Below are positions 36,184 through 45,340 of a DNA stretch of 60,141 nt, in pieces (the stretch's first letter is position 1; every line of letters starts with the position of its first letter). This DNA is from Rhodoferax sp. GTDB lineage: Bacteria > Pseudomonadota > Gammaproteobacteria > Burkholderiales > Burkholderiaceae_C. The notes beneath the pieces were generated by a model. The model had not been told where the DNA came from. It made no database searches and saw only the letters and a program-made list of their open reading frames with translations. Location: positions 1-60,141 of the forward strand of contig JARLJH010000002.1 of assembly GCA_031291305.1 (NCBI GenBank), in the 5' to 3' direction. A program made the translations under genes and the position numbers.

Positions 36184-37578
36184 TCAGTCCAAGGTTGGCG
36201 CATCAGCTTGATCCGGTGCTACTGGCCAGGCCACGTTCACCGACAGACCGCCCAGCTCGGAGCGGCGCACACTGACCTGTGCCCGGTAAACCTCGGCAAT
36301 GCGCCGCACGATGGACCAACCCAGACCACTGCCGCCCTGCTGGGTGCCCAGGGCACGGTAGAAGCGTTCGCCCAGGCGTGCCATGTCGGCGTCGGCCAGG
36401 CCGGGGCCGCTGTCGTCCACCTGCAGCGTGACCTTGTCGTCCTTTTGCTGTGCTTGAAGCGTGATCGTGGCACCGTCGGGGCTGTAACGCATGGCGTTGT
36501 CCAGCAGATTGCGGATGAGCACGCCGGTGAGGGCGTCGTCGGCCACGATCGGGCAGGCCTGGCTCACCTCCAGCGTCAGAATCTGCGTTCTGGCCAAGGC
36601 GCTGGGTGCCAATTGGGCGGCGACGCGTTGCGCAATGCTGCCTATATCCACCCGTGACCCGTGTGCATCGGTGCCCGCAGCTTCCAGCCGCGAGAGTGTC
36701 AACAGCTGTGCCACCAGATGGGTGGCGCGGTCACAGCCTTCGAGCGTGTGTTGCAAGGCTTGCTGGCGCTGTTCCTCATCCCTCTTGGCGCCAAGCGCTA
36801 CCTGAGCCTGGGCGCGAATAGCGGCGATGGGGGTGCGCAACTCGTGGGCAGCATCTGCCGTGAAGCGGCGCTCAGCTTCGATCATGTGTCCAATGCGCTC
36901 AAACAAGGCATTAAGCGACTGCACCACAGGGGCCATCTCGGTGGGCATGTTGCGGATGGTCAAGGGTTCAATGGCTTGCGGGTGGCGCTTGGTCAGCGCC
37001 CGGCTCAGACTGCGCAAGGGCTTGAGCCCGCGTCGCACGGCCAACCAGCCCAGCAAACCCATCAGCGGAAGGGCATACAGCAAGGGCATCATCACACTTT
37101 GAAGCAACGCCCACAAAATGGCGCTGCGCGAACGTATTTGCTCACCGACAAACACTTGCACGTCGCCCTCGCTGCCTTGGGCACCGAACACACGCCATCT
37201 GTGGCCATCGGCCAGCGTCACTGTGTCGAATCCGCGTGTGTGGCTGGACAGGGGGAGTTCAGAAACGTTGGCGGAGCGCAGTGTCAGCCGTCCTTCATGA
37301 AACACCTGAAAGGCCACGCGCGAGGCGTATTTGTGCGGCGAGGGGGAACCCGGGCGCTCATCGTCGCTGATATGTTTGCCACCTTCTGGCCCATGCCCCG
37401 TCTGTTGCGCCACCAGCAGCGCTGCCGACTGCGTCAGATGCGCATCGAGCAACTGATCCAGTTCGTGGCTAGCATTCAACCAAGTCAGTGCCGCCGCAGC
37501 CACCCAGACCAGAGAGATCACGGTCAGCAGCAAGCCCAGCAGGCGCGCCTGCATGGAGGACAGCTTGGGGTGCGGCAT
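36184..37578 (-). CDS. Sensor histidine kinase, QseC-like
   Basis: 464 residues. Membrane segments at about 11-33 and 153-180 flank a periplasmic loop of about 120 residues; a HAMP-like linker follows. The H-box [10 protein letters not shown] places the phospho-acceptor at His245; the N-box is [16 protein letters not shown], and G-boxes are [12 protein letters not shown] and [12 protein letters not shown]. It resembles QseC/PmrB-type kinases. It lies 11 bp after the response regulator gene on the same strand, with which it surely pairs. The next genes upstream encode a cytochrome module, the likely target (inference). Confidence 0.9.
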   Translation of the reverse strand: MPHPKLSSMQARLLGLLLTVISLVWVAAAALTWLNASHELDQLLDAHLTQSAALLVAQQTGHGPEGGKHISDDERPGSPSPHKYASRVAFQVFHEGRLTLRSANVSELPLSSHTRGFDTVTLADGHRWRVFGAQGSEGDVQVFVGEQIRSRSAILWALLQSVMMPLLYALPLMGLLGWLAVRRGLKPLRSLSRALTKRHPQAIEPLTIRNMPTEMAPVVQSLNALFERIGHMIEAERRFTADAAHELRTPIAAIRAQAQVALGAKRDEEQRQQALQHTLEGCDRATHLVAQLLTLSRLEAAGTDAHGSRVDIGSIAQRVAAQLAPSALARTQILTLEVSQACPIVADDALTGVLIRNLLDNAMRYSPDGATITLQAQQKDDKVTLQVDDSGPGLADADMARLGERFYRALGTQQGGSGLGWSIVRRIAEVYRAQVSVRRSELGGLSVNVAWPVAPDQADAPTLD

Positions 37579-37589
37579 CAGGGCTATTC

Positions 37590-38261
37590 TCAGGATGGCG
37601 TTTTGGGTGCCATCAGCATGTAGCCTACGCCACGCAGAGTCTGAATCAAGTCGGGTTGCAGTTTCTTGCGCAGATGGTGAATGTGCACCTCCACCGCGTT
37701 GCTCTCCACTTCGTAGCCCCAGCTGTAAAGCTGCTGCTCCAACTGCTCGCGTGACATGACACGCTGGGCATTGAGCATCAACACGTGCAGCAGGTCGAAC
37801 TCTCGCATGGACAAGGCAACCGCCTGGCCTGACAGCAGCACCGTTCGGGCTGACGGGCTGAGTTGCAGTTCGCCACAGGTCAGCATCTCCTGCGTCTGCC
37901 CGTGGGCGCGGCGCACCAGTGAGCGCAGGCGAGCACCGAGTTCAAACAGATCCACTGGCTTGACCACGTAGTCATCGGCCCCCAGATCAAGTCCCTTGAT
38001 GCGGTCCGGCACCGCATCGCGGGCGGTCAACACCAGCACCGGCATGTTGATTTTTTGGTGACGCAGCGACTGCAACACGTCCAGGCCGTCTTTCAGCGGT
38101 AACCCCAGATCCAGCACGGCAGCCTGGTAGTCGCCCTTGACGATTTCGCGCTCGGCGGCCAGGCCGTCGCGCACCCAGTCCACCAAAAAACCCTGCTGGC
38201 GCAAGCCTGCACGCAGGCCGTCGCCAAGTAGGGTGTCGTCTTCAGCCAGCAGAATACGCAT
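37590..38261 (-). CDS. OmpR-family response regulator, QseB-like
   Basis: 223 residues. The receiver domain starts MRILLAEDDTLLGDGL with phospho-acceptor Asp51 (AVLDLGLP), conserved Thr (VLTARD) and Lys (VVKPVD). The winged-helix domain has LSMREFDLLHVLM and VEVHIHHLRKKL...IQTLRGVGYML. The start was set at 38261, since the long upstream in-frame extension reads over the cytochrome gene. It probably controls the cytochrome operon upstream of it; a CTTAAG-N5-CTTAG motif at 40488-40503 resembles the binding site of this subfamily. Confidence 0.92.
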   Translation of the reverse strand: MRILLAEDDTLLGDGLRAGLRQQGFLVDWVRDGLAAEREIVKGDYQAAVLDLGLPLKDGLDVLQSLRHQKINMPVLVLTARDAVPDRIKGLDLGADDYVVKPVDLFELGARLRSLVRRAHGQTQEMLTCGELQLSPSARTVLLSGQAVALSMREFDLLHVLMLNAQRVMSREQLEQQLYSWGYEVESNAVEVHIHHLRKKLQPDLIQTLRGVGYMLMAPKTPS

Positions 38262-38325
38262 ATCTTGCGAAGAGGTTGTGAGAGGGTCTGATCGTATCCG
38301 CTGCGCGGTGGCTGCGGTTGACGTC

Positions 38326-39480
38326 TCAGGGCGCTTTGGGGATCTGCATGGCCCCGTCCTCGAAGGTTCCTGCCTCAGCATCGCTGTGGCAAGCCGCGCA
38401 GTTGGTCTTGCTCTTGACCAGCGGGTTGGCCCAATCGGACGCGGCAATCTCGCGGTGCTTGCGTATCCAGTAAGGCGTCTCGGTGATGCGCAGCGGTGTC
38501 GCGCCCTTGGGGATGGACTCGTCGATCTTGAAAGCGGCCTCGGTCTGGTGACCATCTGCCGCGTTATCGACCAGGAACTTCAGCACGGCAGCGGTGGTGG
38601 GTGCATCCAGACCCAGATCGGTGCCAAAGTGCTGGCCCTGATCGGCCATGATTTTCTGCCACGAGCGTTTGGGCAGTAGCGCTGGGTAAAACACCGCATG
38701 GCAACTACCGCATTCATCGCGCCACTGCGCACTGTCGGGCAAGACTTGACCGACAAACTTCACATGCGGCTCCTCGGCGGTGCTGTTTTCCTTGCGGCCG
38801 AGCCAGCCCTGCGCGTCGACCTGACGGTCCACCGCGTAGGAAAACCACCAGCCTCCAAAGCCCAGCATGACCAGCAGCAAGAGGGCTGCGACCAGTTTGT
38901 GGCTGCGTCCCTGGGGCGTTCCCGATGCAGCCATCTTGAAGCCCGTGACCATGGAGCGTGCCAGGTTCTCCTTGTGCAGCAGGCTCTCCACCACCACCCC
39001 GGCGATGTGGCCGAACACCACCAGAAGCATCAGGATGGCACCCGCTTTATGCACTTTTTTCAGGATCAGGCCCTGAGAAAAGCTGAACCAGCTGGCTGCC
39101 AGCCCATGCTGTTCATCACCGCCCAGCGTCAACATACCGGTCAGCCCGACCAGCACCGCTAGTGCCAGCAGGATGTAGATGGCCAGACTGCCAGTGGGGT
39201 TGTGGCCCACATGGCGCTCTGCGCGCCCGCTGAGCACCTGTCTCAGATAGCCCGTAGCTTCTCGGGGGCCAAACCAGAAGCTTGAAAAACGTGAAAAGTG
39301 CGACCCCGCAAACCCCCACATCAGACGAAACACCACCAGCCCGAGCATCAAATAACCCAGAAAAACGTGGATCGAGCGCCACCGATCCCCTTCGCTGGTG
39401 AGCCAGGCCAGCGCGAAGCTGGAGGCCAGTGTCCAGTGAAACAGTCGGGTGGGCAGGTCCCAGATCAGGGTGCGTTGCAT
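38326..39480 (-). CDS. Cytochrome b561 fused to a diheme cytochrome c domain
   Basis: 384 residues. The N-terminal half is a di-haem b membrane domain: WDLPTRLFHWTLASSFALAW, FLGYLMLGLVVFRLMWGF and HKAGAILMLLVVFGHIAGVV contain the His ligands in four membrane helices. After a fifth hydrophobic segment (AALLLLVMLGFGGWWFSY) the C-terminal half carries two haem c sites, CGSCH and CAACH, and resembles the separate diheme cytochrome c next to it (ITETPYWIRKHREIA versus ITESQWWRSRHDEVR). It likely moves electrons from the quinone pool to the periplasmic cytochromes. Part of a three-gene cluster with an SHP-type cytochrome. Confidence 0.88.
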   Translation of the reverse strand: MQRTLIWDLPTRLFHWTLASSFALAWLTSEGDRWRSIHVFLGYLMLGLVVFRLMWGFAGSHFSRFSSFWFGPREATGYLRQVLSGRAERHVGHNPTGSLAIYILLALAVLVGLTGMLTLGGDEQHGLAASWFSFSQGLILKKVHKAGAILMLLVVFGHIAGVVVESLLHKENLARSMVTGFKMAASGTPQGRSHKLVAALLLLVMLGFGGWWFSYAVDRQVDAQGWLGRKENSTAEEPHVKFVGQVLPDSAQWRDECGSCHAVFYPALLPKRSWQKIMADQGQHFGTDLGLDAPTTAAVLKFLVDNAADGHQTEAAFKIDESIPKGATPLRITETPYWIRKHREIAASDWANPLVKSKTNCAACHSDAEAGTFEDGAMQIPKAP

Positions 39481-39536
39481 GCAGAGGATTCCAAGCGAAA
39501 GTGGTGGCAGGACCGGTGGTGTTTGTTCAAAGTGGT

Positions 39537-40022
39537 TTATTTGGGAATGCGAACGCGGTCTTCGTCAAAGTCTCCCTGGTTGGCGCCCTGGTGGCAGGCG
39601 CTGCAATTGCTGCGGCTTTTGACCGAGGGGCGCTCCCAAACGGCGCGACGAACTTCATCGTGGCGTGACCGCCACCACTGGCTCTCTGTGATACGCATGG
39701 GCGCGGCGCTGGAGCCCCAGCGGTTGGAGGCATGTTTTTCGAGGAATGCGGCGATTTTTTCCGTCTCTGGGGGGGGCAGTGATGCATCGGTGCCAAAGTG
39801 TTTGTCCAGTCCAGACATTACTTTTTGCCAGGAGGCGGCCGGCAACAACCCAGGGGCGTAGGCATCGTGGCAGCCGCTGCACTCGGTATGCCAGGTGGCT
39901 TCTACCGTTGCGGGCATGGCTTGTTTGCTGCGGTTGTCGGTATTATTTTTGGCCTGTGCAGCAACTGCCACGACAGCCAGAACAACGAGTAGCGAGGTGC
40001 GGATGAATTGAAGTGTCCTCAT
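39537..40022 (-). CDS. Periplasmic diheme cytochrome c (DHC-type)
   Basis: 161 residues with a signal peptide (SLLVVLAVVAVAAQA) and two haem sites, CSGCH and CSACH. The block LLPAASWQKVMSGLDKHFGTDASL is typical of the diheme cytochrome c that donates electrons to SHP. It is a free-standing relative of the C-terminal half of the cytochrome b fusion next door, consistent with duplication. Located between the b-type cytochrome and the SHP-type gene, same strand. Confidence 0.88.
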   Translation of the reverse strand: MRTLQFIRTSLLVVLAVVAVAAQAKNNTDNRSKQAMPATVEATWHTECSGCHDAYAPGLLPAASWQKVMSGLDKHFGTDASLPPPETEKIAAFLEKHASNRWGSSAAPMRITESQWWRSRHDEVRRAVWERPSVKSRSNCSACHQGANQGDFDEDRVRIPK

Positions 40023-40032
40023 GAAGCTTCCT

Positions 40033-40440
40033 TTACTTGACGGACATCAGGTAGGTGATGAAGTCACCTTTTTCCTGCGTCGTGCAGGCACGTCCCAGCG
40101 CGTCGTGGCAATTGCGCTTGAACCATTTCTCGACCTTGGCTGCGTCGGTGAAACGCTTCGGGTTCACGCTGGTGGCCATCGGGTCGATGGCCTTGTTGGT
40201 CTTGGCATGCTTGCCTTCGTTTTTCGGCGAATCGGTGTGGCACGATGCGCAGGCCAGTTGGGTCGGGCCTTGGGTGGTGTAGAGCTTGCGGCCAGCCTCG
40301 GCGCTGAAGTCTGTGAAGGCTGGGTTTTCCGCTTTGGCCTGGGCTTTGTAGCCATCCAGAACCGTGTTGGCACTGGCGGCCAGCGGCAGGGCGATGGCCA
40401 CGCAGGCCAGAAGTGAAGCAAATTTGAATTTGGAGGTCAT
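40033..40440 (-). CDS. shp: SHP-type (DUF1924) monohaem cytochrome c
   Basis: 135 residues. Signal peptide ending SANT; one haem site CASCH; a second conserved region WFKRNCHDALGRACTTQEKGDFITYLMSV containing the Asn-Cys and a Cys pair typical of sphaeroides haem protein (SHP). In SHP an Asn ligand can leave the haem iron so that it binds O2 or NO. Gene order SHP-diheme c-cytochrome b with a two-component system matches the known SHP module. First gene of the minus-strand operon. Confidence 0.85.
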   Translation of the reverse strand: MTSKFKFASLLACVAIALPLAASANTVLDGYKAQAKAENPAFTDFSAEAGRKLYTTQGPTQLACASCHTDSPKNEGKHAKTNKAIDPMATSVNPKRFTDAAKVEKWFKRNCHDALGRACTTQEKGDFITYLMSVK

Positions 40441-40487
40441 GTTTGAGTCCGGTGGTGAAGAACTGGCTCATAGCTTATGAAGGCGTG

Positions 40488-40503
40488 CTTAAGGAACTCT
40501 TAG
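40488..40503. promoter_or_regulatory. Possible QseB/PmrA-type direct repeat upstream of the SHP operon
   Basis: CTTAAG-N5-CTTAG resembles the CTTAA direct repeat with 5-base spacing bound by PmrA/QseB-like regulators. It lies 48-63 bp before the SHP start codon, a plausible operator for the regulator encoded downstream. Confidence 0.35.
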
Positions 40504-40671
40504 CGGGTGTCGTTGGCAGTGTTGCCACGCTTTTTTAACGCCTGTCACCTGAAAGTGATGGGATGGGAATAGATGAATTTCCCTATGCCCATGAGGTGAT
40601 CTTCCAATTTCGCAACCAGACCCAACGGCATAAGCTAGCCACCTGTCTGTCAAGAAGAAAGAAGTGGTCTC

Positions 40672-42711
40672 ATGAAATATCCAGCAGTGTTGCGCATTCT
40701 GCGTGTCCATGTTCCGGTGCTGTTGATGGCTTTGGCTGGGGCGGCACAGGCGGCCACCGAGCCTTCTGCCGACTTGGTGAAGCGCGGTGAATACCTCTCG
40801 CACCTGGGTGACTGCATTGCCTGCCATACCGCTGCCGACGGCAAACCGATGGCTGGCGGGCTGGTATTGGAAACCCCGTTTGGCCCCCTCTATTCAACCA
40901 ACATCACGCCTGACCCCGCCACGGGCATTGGCAACTACACGTTCGAGCAGTTTGACCGGGCCATGCGCAAAGGCGTGGCGGCAGATGGTCACAACCTGTA
41001 CCCCGCCATGCCTTTTCCGTCGTATGCAAAAACCACGGATGAAGACATGAAGGCTCTGTACGCCTACATGCAGCATGGCGTGACACCTGTGGTTCAGGCC
41101 AACCGGCCAAGCGGCATGAAATGGCCTTTCAACATCCGCTGGGGGCTGAAGTTCTGGAATGCTTTGTTCCTGGACAATGCGATCTTCAAGCCAGACTTGA
41201 GCCAATCCGACGCTTGGAACCGGGGGGCCTATATTGCCCAGAGCTTGGGGCATTGCGGCTCATGTCATACACCGCGTGGTCTGGCGTTCCAGGAAAAAGC
41301 CATGGATCAGAGCGGCTCATCGGGTCAGAAATATCTTTCCGGCTTTACCGTTGAAAATTGGCATGCGGTCAACCTGCGCGATCTGTGGACGGTGCCCGAG
41401 ACGGTCCGCTTCCTGAAAACCGGCCGCAATAGCTTCGGTGCCGCAGCGGGTAGCATGACGGAGGTGATTTCACACAGCACCCAGCACTTCACAGATGCTG
41501 ATCTGAATGCCCTGGCCCAATATCTGAAATCTTTGCCGACACCCGCTGGCGCAGACAAACCCAAGGCGCCAGCAGTCTATGCTCAAACGAGCGAGGCCGA
41601 CCTCTACAAGACGCCAGGTGGTCTGGGCTATGTGCAATTTTGCGGGACCTGCCATCGCCGTGATGGACGCGGTGTCGGCGAGATATTCCCGACGTTGGCG
41701 CAGAATTCCTCGGTTCAGTCCAAGGACCCGGTGTCGCTCATTCATATTGTCCTCACTGGTGGAAACACTGCCACCACCCAGCATTCACCCCGCGTCTTCG
41801 GTATGCCTGAGTACAGCAGCCTTGATGACAAGGAAATCGCCGAAATCCTCACCTTTGCCCGCACCCAGTGGGGTAACCAAGGTGAACCGGTCACTGCCGA
41901 CGATGTGCGCAAGGTGCGCGACGACTTGAAACTCAAGCCAGCCCAGCCGACCAAGTTTGTCACGCCGCGTTTTGCCGCCATGCTCGACAAGCCCAATGCC
42001 GACCAGCTCATTCGCGGCATGCGCCTGATGGTCGATACCAAAGCCTTGCTGCCGAACAATGTGGGTGACGGCCTGAACTGTGGTAGCTGCCACCTGAACG
42101 GTGGTACGGTGGCGGGTGGTTCACCCTATGTGGGACTCTCGGCCTTCTTTCCCTCGGAGGCACCACGTGCTGGCAAGGTCATTGACCTGGCAGATCGCTT
42201 TAATGGCTGTTTCAAGCGCTCGATGAACGGCAAGCCCCTGCCCAAGGACTCACCAGACATGAAAGCCATGATCGCCTACAGCGACTGGATGAGAGGCAAC
42301 TTCAAGAAAGGCGACAAGGTTCCTGGTCGTGGTACCGGGAAAGTGGATGAGAAGCTGGTTGCCAATCTTGAGAATGGCAAGCATGTGTATGGCGAACAAT
42401 GTGCGGTGTGCCACGGCTCGGACGGCGAGGGTCTCAAGCATGCCGATGGTAGCTTCATCTTCCCGCCGCTGTGGGGCGATCAGTCGTTCAATATCGGTGC
42501 TGGCATGGCCCGCACTTACAAGGCTGCCAGCTTCGTCAAGGCCAACATGGTGATCGGCCACGGCAACAAATTTCCCTTGGCGCAAGGCAACCTGAGTGAC
42601 CAAGACGCTGTGGACGTGTCTGAATACTTCACCCACATGCCGCGCCCGGACTTCCCGGACAAGGTCAAAGACTGGCCCAAGGGTGGCAAACCGGCGGACG
42701 CCCGCTACTGA
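40672..42711 (+). CDS. Five-haem cytochrome: triheme domain fused to a TsdA-like thiosulfate dehydrogenase
   Basis: 679 residues with signal peptide (to about residue 27). Haem sites are CIACH 48-52, CGSCH 195-199, CGTCH 324-328, CGSCH 470-474 and CAVCH 577-581. Residues 28-395 resemble the three-haem cytochrome subunit of membrane alcohol/gluconate dehydrogenases. Residues about 430-679 resemble TsdA, which couples two thiosulfates to tetrathionate: LNCGSCHLNGG, then DRFNGCFKRSMNG with Cys513 at the place of TsdA's cysteine haem ligand. The N-terminal part could be the electron partner, as TsdB is in some organisms. Convergent with a TtrSR-like pair, which supports a thiosulfate/tetrathionate role. 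Direction of the reaction in vivo is unknown. Confidence 0.82.
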   Translation: MKYPAVLRILRVHVPVLLMALAGAAQAATEPSADLVKRGEYLSHLGDCIACHTAADGKPMAGGLVLETPFGPLYSTNITPDPATGIGNYTFEQFDRAMRKGVAADGHNLYPAMPFPSYAKTTDEDMKALYAYMQHGVTPVVQANRPSGMKWPFNIRWGLKFWNALFLDNAIFKPDLSQSDAWNRGAYIAQSLGHCGSCHTPRGLAFQEKAMDQSGSSGQKYLSGFTVENWHAVNLRDLWTVPETVRFLKTGRNSFGAAAGSMTEVISHSTQHFTDADLNALAQYLKSLPTPAGADKPKAPAVYAQTSEADLYKTPGGLGYVQFCGTCHRRDGRGVGEIFPTLAQNSSVQSKDPVSLIHIVLTGGNTATTQHSPRVFGMPEYSSLDDKEIAEILTFARTQWGNQGEPVTADDVRKVRDDLKLKPAQPTKFVTPRFAAMLDKPNADQLIRGMRLMVDTKALLPNNVGDGLNCGSCHLNGGTVAGGSPYVGLSAFFPSEAPRAGKVIDLADRFNGCFKRSMNGKPLPKDSPDMKAMIAYSDWMRGNFKKGDKVPGRGTGKVDEKLVANLENGKHVYGEQCAVCHGSDGEGLKHADGSFIFPPLWGDQSFNIGAGMARTYKAASFVKANMVIGHGNKFPLAQGNLSDQDAVDVSEYFTHMPRPDFPDKVKDWPKGGKPADARY

Positions 42712-42811
42712 TTCCGCTTCTAAACCATCCGTGTCGTCGTTGCTTCGCCTCGTCGTGCGTCAGCACTGCCTTCGGCTTCGCGCCTAGACACGAATGATTT
42801 GGAAACGGAAT
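42711..42811. terminator. Large imperfect inverted repeat between the convergent tsdA-like and ttrR-like genes
   Basis: Arms of 25 bases (42711-42735 and 42787-42811) pair at 21 positions around a GC-rich centre of 51 bases. It fills the gap between two convergent genes and may work as a bidirectional terminator or be a small repeat element. Confidence 0.55.
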
Positions 42812-42816
42812 AGTGA

Positions 42817-43452
42817 TTACTCCAAGGCATCAGGATCGGCCCGCAACATCAGGCGGGCCAGTTCTGCCGCTGAGGAAATGTTGGCTTTTTCCATGATGTG
42901 CTGGCGATGAATGTGGACGGTTTTTTCACTAATGTCCAGGGCGCTGGCGATCAGCTTGTTGGGGCGGCCCAGTGCCACCAACTGGGCAACCTCCTGTTCG
43001 CGCGGAGACAAGGTGGACAGGGCTTTCTGCGCCGCATCGCGGCGTCTTGCGTTGTCCAGCCAATCGGCACAGCGGCGCACGGCTGCCGACACGGCATCAA
43101 GCACCTTCTGGTCATTAAAGGGTTTTTCGATAAAGTCACAGGCACCGGATTTCAGCGCCTGAACTGCCATCGACACATCGGCGTGACCGGTCATGAACAG
43201 CACCGGAATGGCAAAGCTGCGCTCCTGCAGCAGCTGTTGCAGCTCCAGCCCGCTCATGACGGGCATGCGGATGTCCAGCAACAGGCAGCAGGGGCGTGCC
43301 AGCGGGGTGTTGGCCACTGGCAGAAACTCGGCAGCCGAGGCAAAGAGTTGCACATTCCAGCCGACCGACTCCAGCAAAAAACGCAAGGAACGCCGTAGCG
43401 CCGGGTCGTCATCGACGACATAAATGAGGGAGGATTCAGGCGGTTGTGACAT
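42817..43452 (-). CDS. ttrR: LuxR/FixJ-type response regulator, TtrR-like
   Basis: 211 residues. Receiver domain with Asp60 (LLLDIRMPVMSGLEL), Thr in FMTGHADVSMAVQALKSGA and Lys in FIEKPF; the C-terminal helix-turn-helix has LSPREQEVAQLVALG and LDISEKTVHIHRQHIMEKANI. FixJ/TtrR-like layout. Its start overlaps the kinase gene by 17 bp. Convergent with the five-haem cytochrome gene, its likely target. Could also be called by any FixJ-family name; TtrR is chosen from the partner kinase's sensor domain. Confidence 0.8.
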   Translation of the reverse strand: MSQPPESSLIYVVDDDPALRRSLRFLLESVGWNVQLFASAAEFLPVANTPLARPCCLLLDIRMPVMSGLELQQLLQERSFAIPVLFMTGHADVSMAVQALKSGACDFIEKPFNDQKVLDAVSAAVRRCADWLDNARRRDAAQKALSTLSPREQEVAQLVALGRPNKLIASALDISEKTVHIHRQHIMEKANISSAAELARLMLRADPDALE

Positions 43453-45253
43453 GGCTGGGTAGCGTAAACAAAAAGCGCATGCCGGGCCCAGGTTGATTCA
43501 ATTCAGCCCAGAGGCGCCCGCCGTGCGCTTCGATGATGGTTTTGCAGATCGGCAATCCCAGGCCCAGTCCGTCGGGCTTGGTGGTGAAAAAGGGCTCGAA
43601 CAGGCGGCTCAGGTTGGCCTCAGACAGACCGCAGCCCTGGTCGATGACCTGCACCAGCAAGCGGTTGTCGGTGGTTTCAAGGCGCAGCAAAATGGCTTGC
43701 CGCTCCAAGGGCAGGTCGCGCCCTGCATCGATGGCGTTTTTGATCAGGTTAAGCAGAACCTGCTGGATTTGGGGACCATCGGCCATGACCTGTGCCTGTG
43801 GCAGGGATTGGTCGTCAATGGTGATGGTGGGTGGGTGCCGCAGCATGCCCAGAATCAGCCTGCGGGCTTCCTGCGCCAGTTGTGGCACCTGCGTGGACTC
43901 GCGCACAGCGGAGCGCTTGCGGGCGAAGTGGCGAATCCTGCGCACGATGCCGCCGGCACGTTCGGCCTCGTTGTTGATCTCGTTGCAGGCTTCCTGCACC
44001 GCTTCGGGGGTCAGGCGGCCATCGGCCTGGCGGCGCAAGACGCTGCGGGCGTAATTGCCGATGGTTGTCAGTGGCTGGTTGATTTCATGTGCCAGGTTGC
44101 CAGAAAGTTCTCCCAGGATCGATAACCGGGACAAATGCTCCATCTGCTCCTGATGATCCCGCATGCGGGCTTCGGCGGCTTCCCGGGCGTCGAGTGAATC
44201 GCGCAGTTGGGCTGTACGTCTTTGCACCAACTGTTCTACCCGCACGGTGTGGATTCCCCAGGCGACCAGCAAAAGTGCCAGTCCCAGAAGCCATGGCCAA
44301 AAACGCAATAGCAAAGCCTTGGGCGTGCTTTCACGCAAGTAGGCGTAGGGTTCGATGCGTAGCTCGCGGTAAAGATCGTGAACTGTCTGGTAATCGGTCG
44401 GCACCGACCAACTCAAGCCCGAGGGTGTTTCTGGCATGTTCAAGAGCGCTTGTGCCACGCGCTTTGCGAGTGTGCGATCCGTGGTGCGCGTGACGGCAAT
44501 CGGCCAGTCAGGGTAGAGCGGGGTCGACAGAGCGCAGGCAAACCCCGGCTCGTGCCTGGGTGAAAGCACCTTGAAGTCTGACCGCTTCAACGCCCCCTGA
44601 GGGTTCAGTTGTTCCAGCAGACAGGCGCGGACAATGCCCGCATCCACAGCACCACTTTGTACGGCAGCAAAGATGTTGGTCATAGGCAAGCCCATGAAGC
44701 GCACCTCGGTCAAATCTGATTCTGGGTCAACGCCTTGATGCAGCATTTCGCGCGCCACCACCAGATAGCCACCAAAGGCCTGCGGAGCAACCGCAGCCAT
44801 GCGTTTCCCGGCGAGGTCGGATAACTCTTTCATGTCGTGGCGATCAGCACGAACGATCACCGCAGAGCCAATGGCTTTGGAAGTTGACAGCGCCTGGTGC
44901 GTTGCGAGGGTGGCGATACGGCTCAGGCCGAACTCGTATTCCATGGCCACGTAGTAGCCAGGGTTGGTAATCACCAAATCCACATGGTGCTGCGCAATGG
45001 CTGCGCGCAGCCCTTGGGCATCAAAGCTGGCCAGCTGAAACTGGTCTGATGGCAAGGCCGCATTCAGGTAATTGAGCATAGGCGACCAGTCCGAAGTGGC
45101 CACCTGCTCGCCCTGGTAGGCAAACACGCCAATGACCACCTCTTTGGCCAAGGCCGGTGTCTGAAAACCGAAAAAAAGGCCTGCCAGTGCCATCAGCGCA
45201 CTGGCAAAACTATTAACTCGCCCTGTCGGCGCACTGGAGGGTAGGCAACACAT
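43436..45253 (-). CDS. ttrS: Sensor histidine kinase with PhnD-like periplasmic domain, TtrS-like
   Basis: About 605 residues from the ATG at 45253 (an in-frame start at 45310 would add 19 residues before the signal peptide). Signal peptide ends near TPALAKEV; residues about 35-290 form a PhnD-like binding domain (VVIGVFAYQGEQVATSDWSPM, LVITNPGYYVAMEYE), the sensor fold of tetrathionate sensor TtrS. A membrane segment (WPWLLGLALLLVAWGIHTV) and a coiled coil follow, then the H-box GNLAHEINQPLTTIGNYA, N-box NLIKNAIDAG and G-boxes IDQGCGLSE and GLGLGLPICKTI. Together with the TsdA-like gene this suggests sensing of tetrathionate or a related sulfur compound. Confidence 0.8.
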   Translation of the reverse strand: MCCLPSSAPTGRVNSFASALMALAGLFFGFQTPALAKEVVIGVFAYQGEQVATSDWSPMLNYLNAALPSDQFQLASFDAQGLRAAIAQHHVDLVITNPGYYVAMEYEFGLSRIATLATHQALSTSKAIGSAVIVRADRHDMKELSDLAGKRMAAVAPQAFGGYLVVAREMLHQGVDPESDLTEVRFMGLPMTNIFAAVQSGAVDAGIVRACLLEQLNPQGALKRSDFKVLSPRHEPGFACALSTPLYPDWPIAVTRTTDRTLAKRVAQALLNMPETPSGLSWSVPTDYQTVHDLYRELRIEPYAYLRESTPKALLLRFWPWLLGLALLLVAWGIHTVRVEQLVQRRTAQLRDSLDAREAAEARMRDHQEQMEHLSRLSILGELSGNLAHEINQPLTTIGNYARSVLRRQADGRLTPEAVQEACNEINNEAERAGGIVRRIRHFARKRSAVRESTQVPQLAQEARRLILGMLRHPPTITIDDQSLPQAQVMADGPQIQQVLLNLIKNAIDAGRDLPLERQAILLRLETTDNRLLVQVIDQGCGLSEANLSRLFEPFFTTKPDGLGLGLPICKTIIEAHGGRLWAELNQPGPGMRFLFTLPSHVTTA

Positions 45254-45340
45254 CTTGTGATGATAGCCCCTGAAAAACGCATACACGCTGATCGACAGGT
45301 GCCGATCCATGCCTGGCGGCTACGACCAAAAGTCAAAGAA

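Noticed and set aside
43436-45253. Phosphonate ABC transporter binding protein
   Set aside because: The PhnD-like domain is fused to a membrane segment and a complete histidine kinase core, so it is a sensor.
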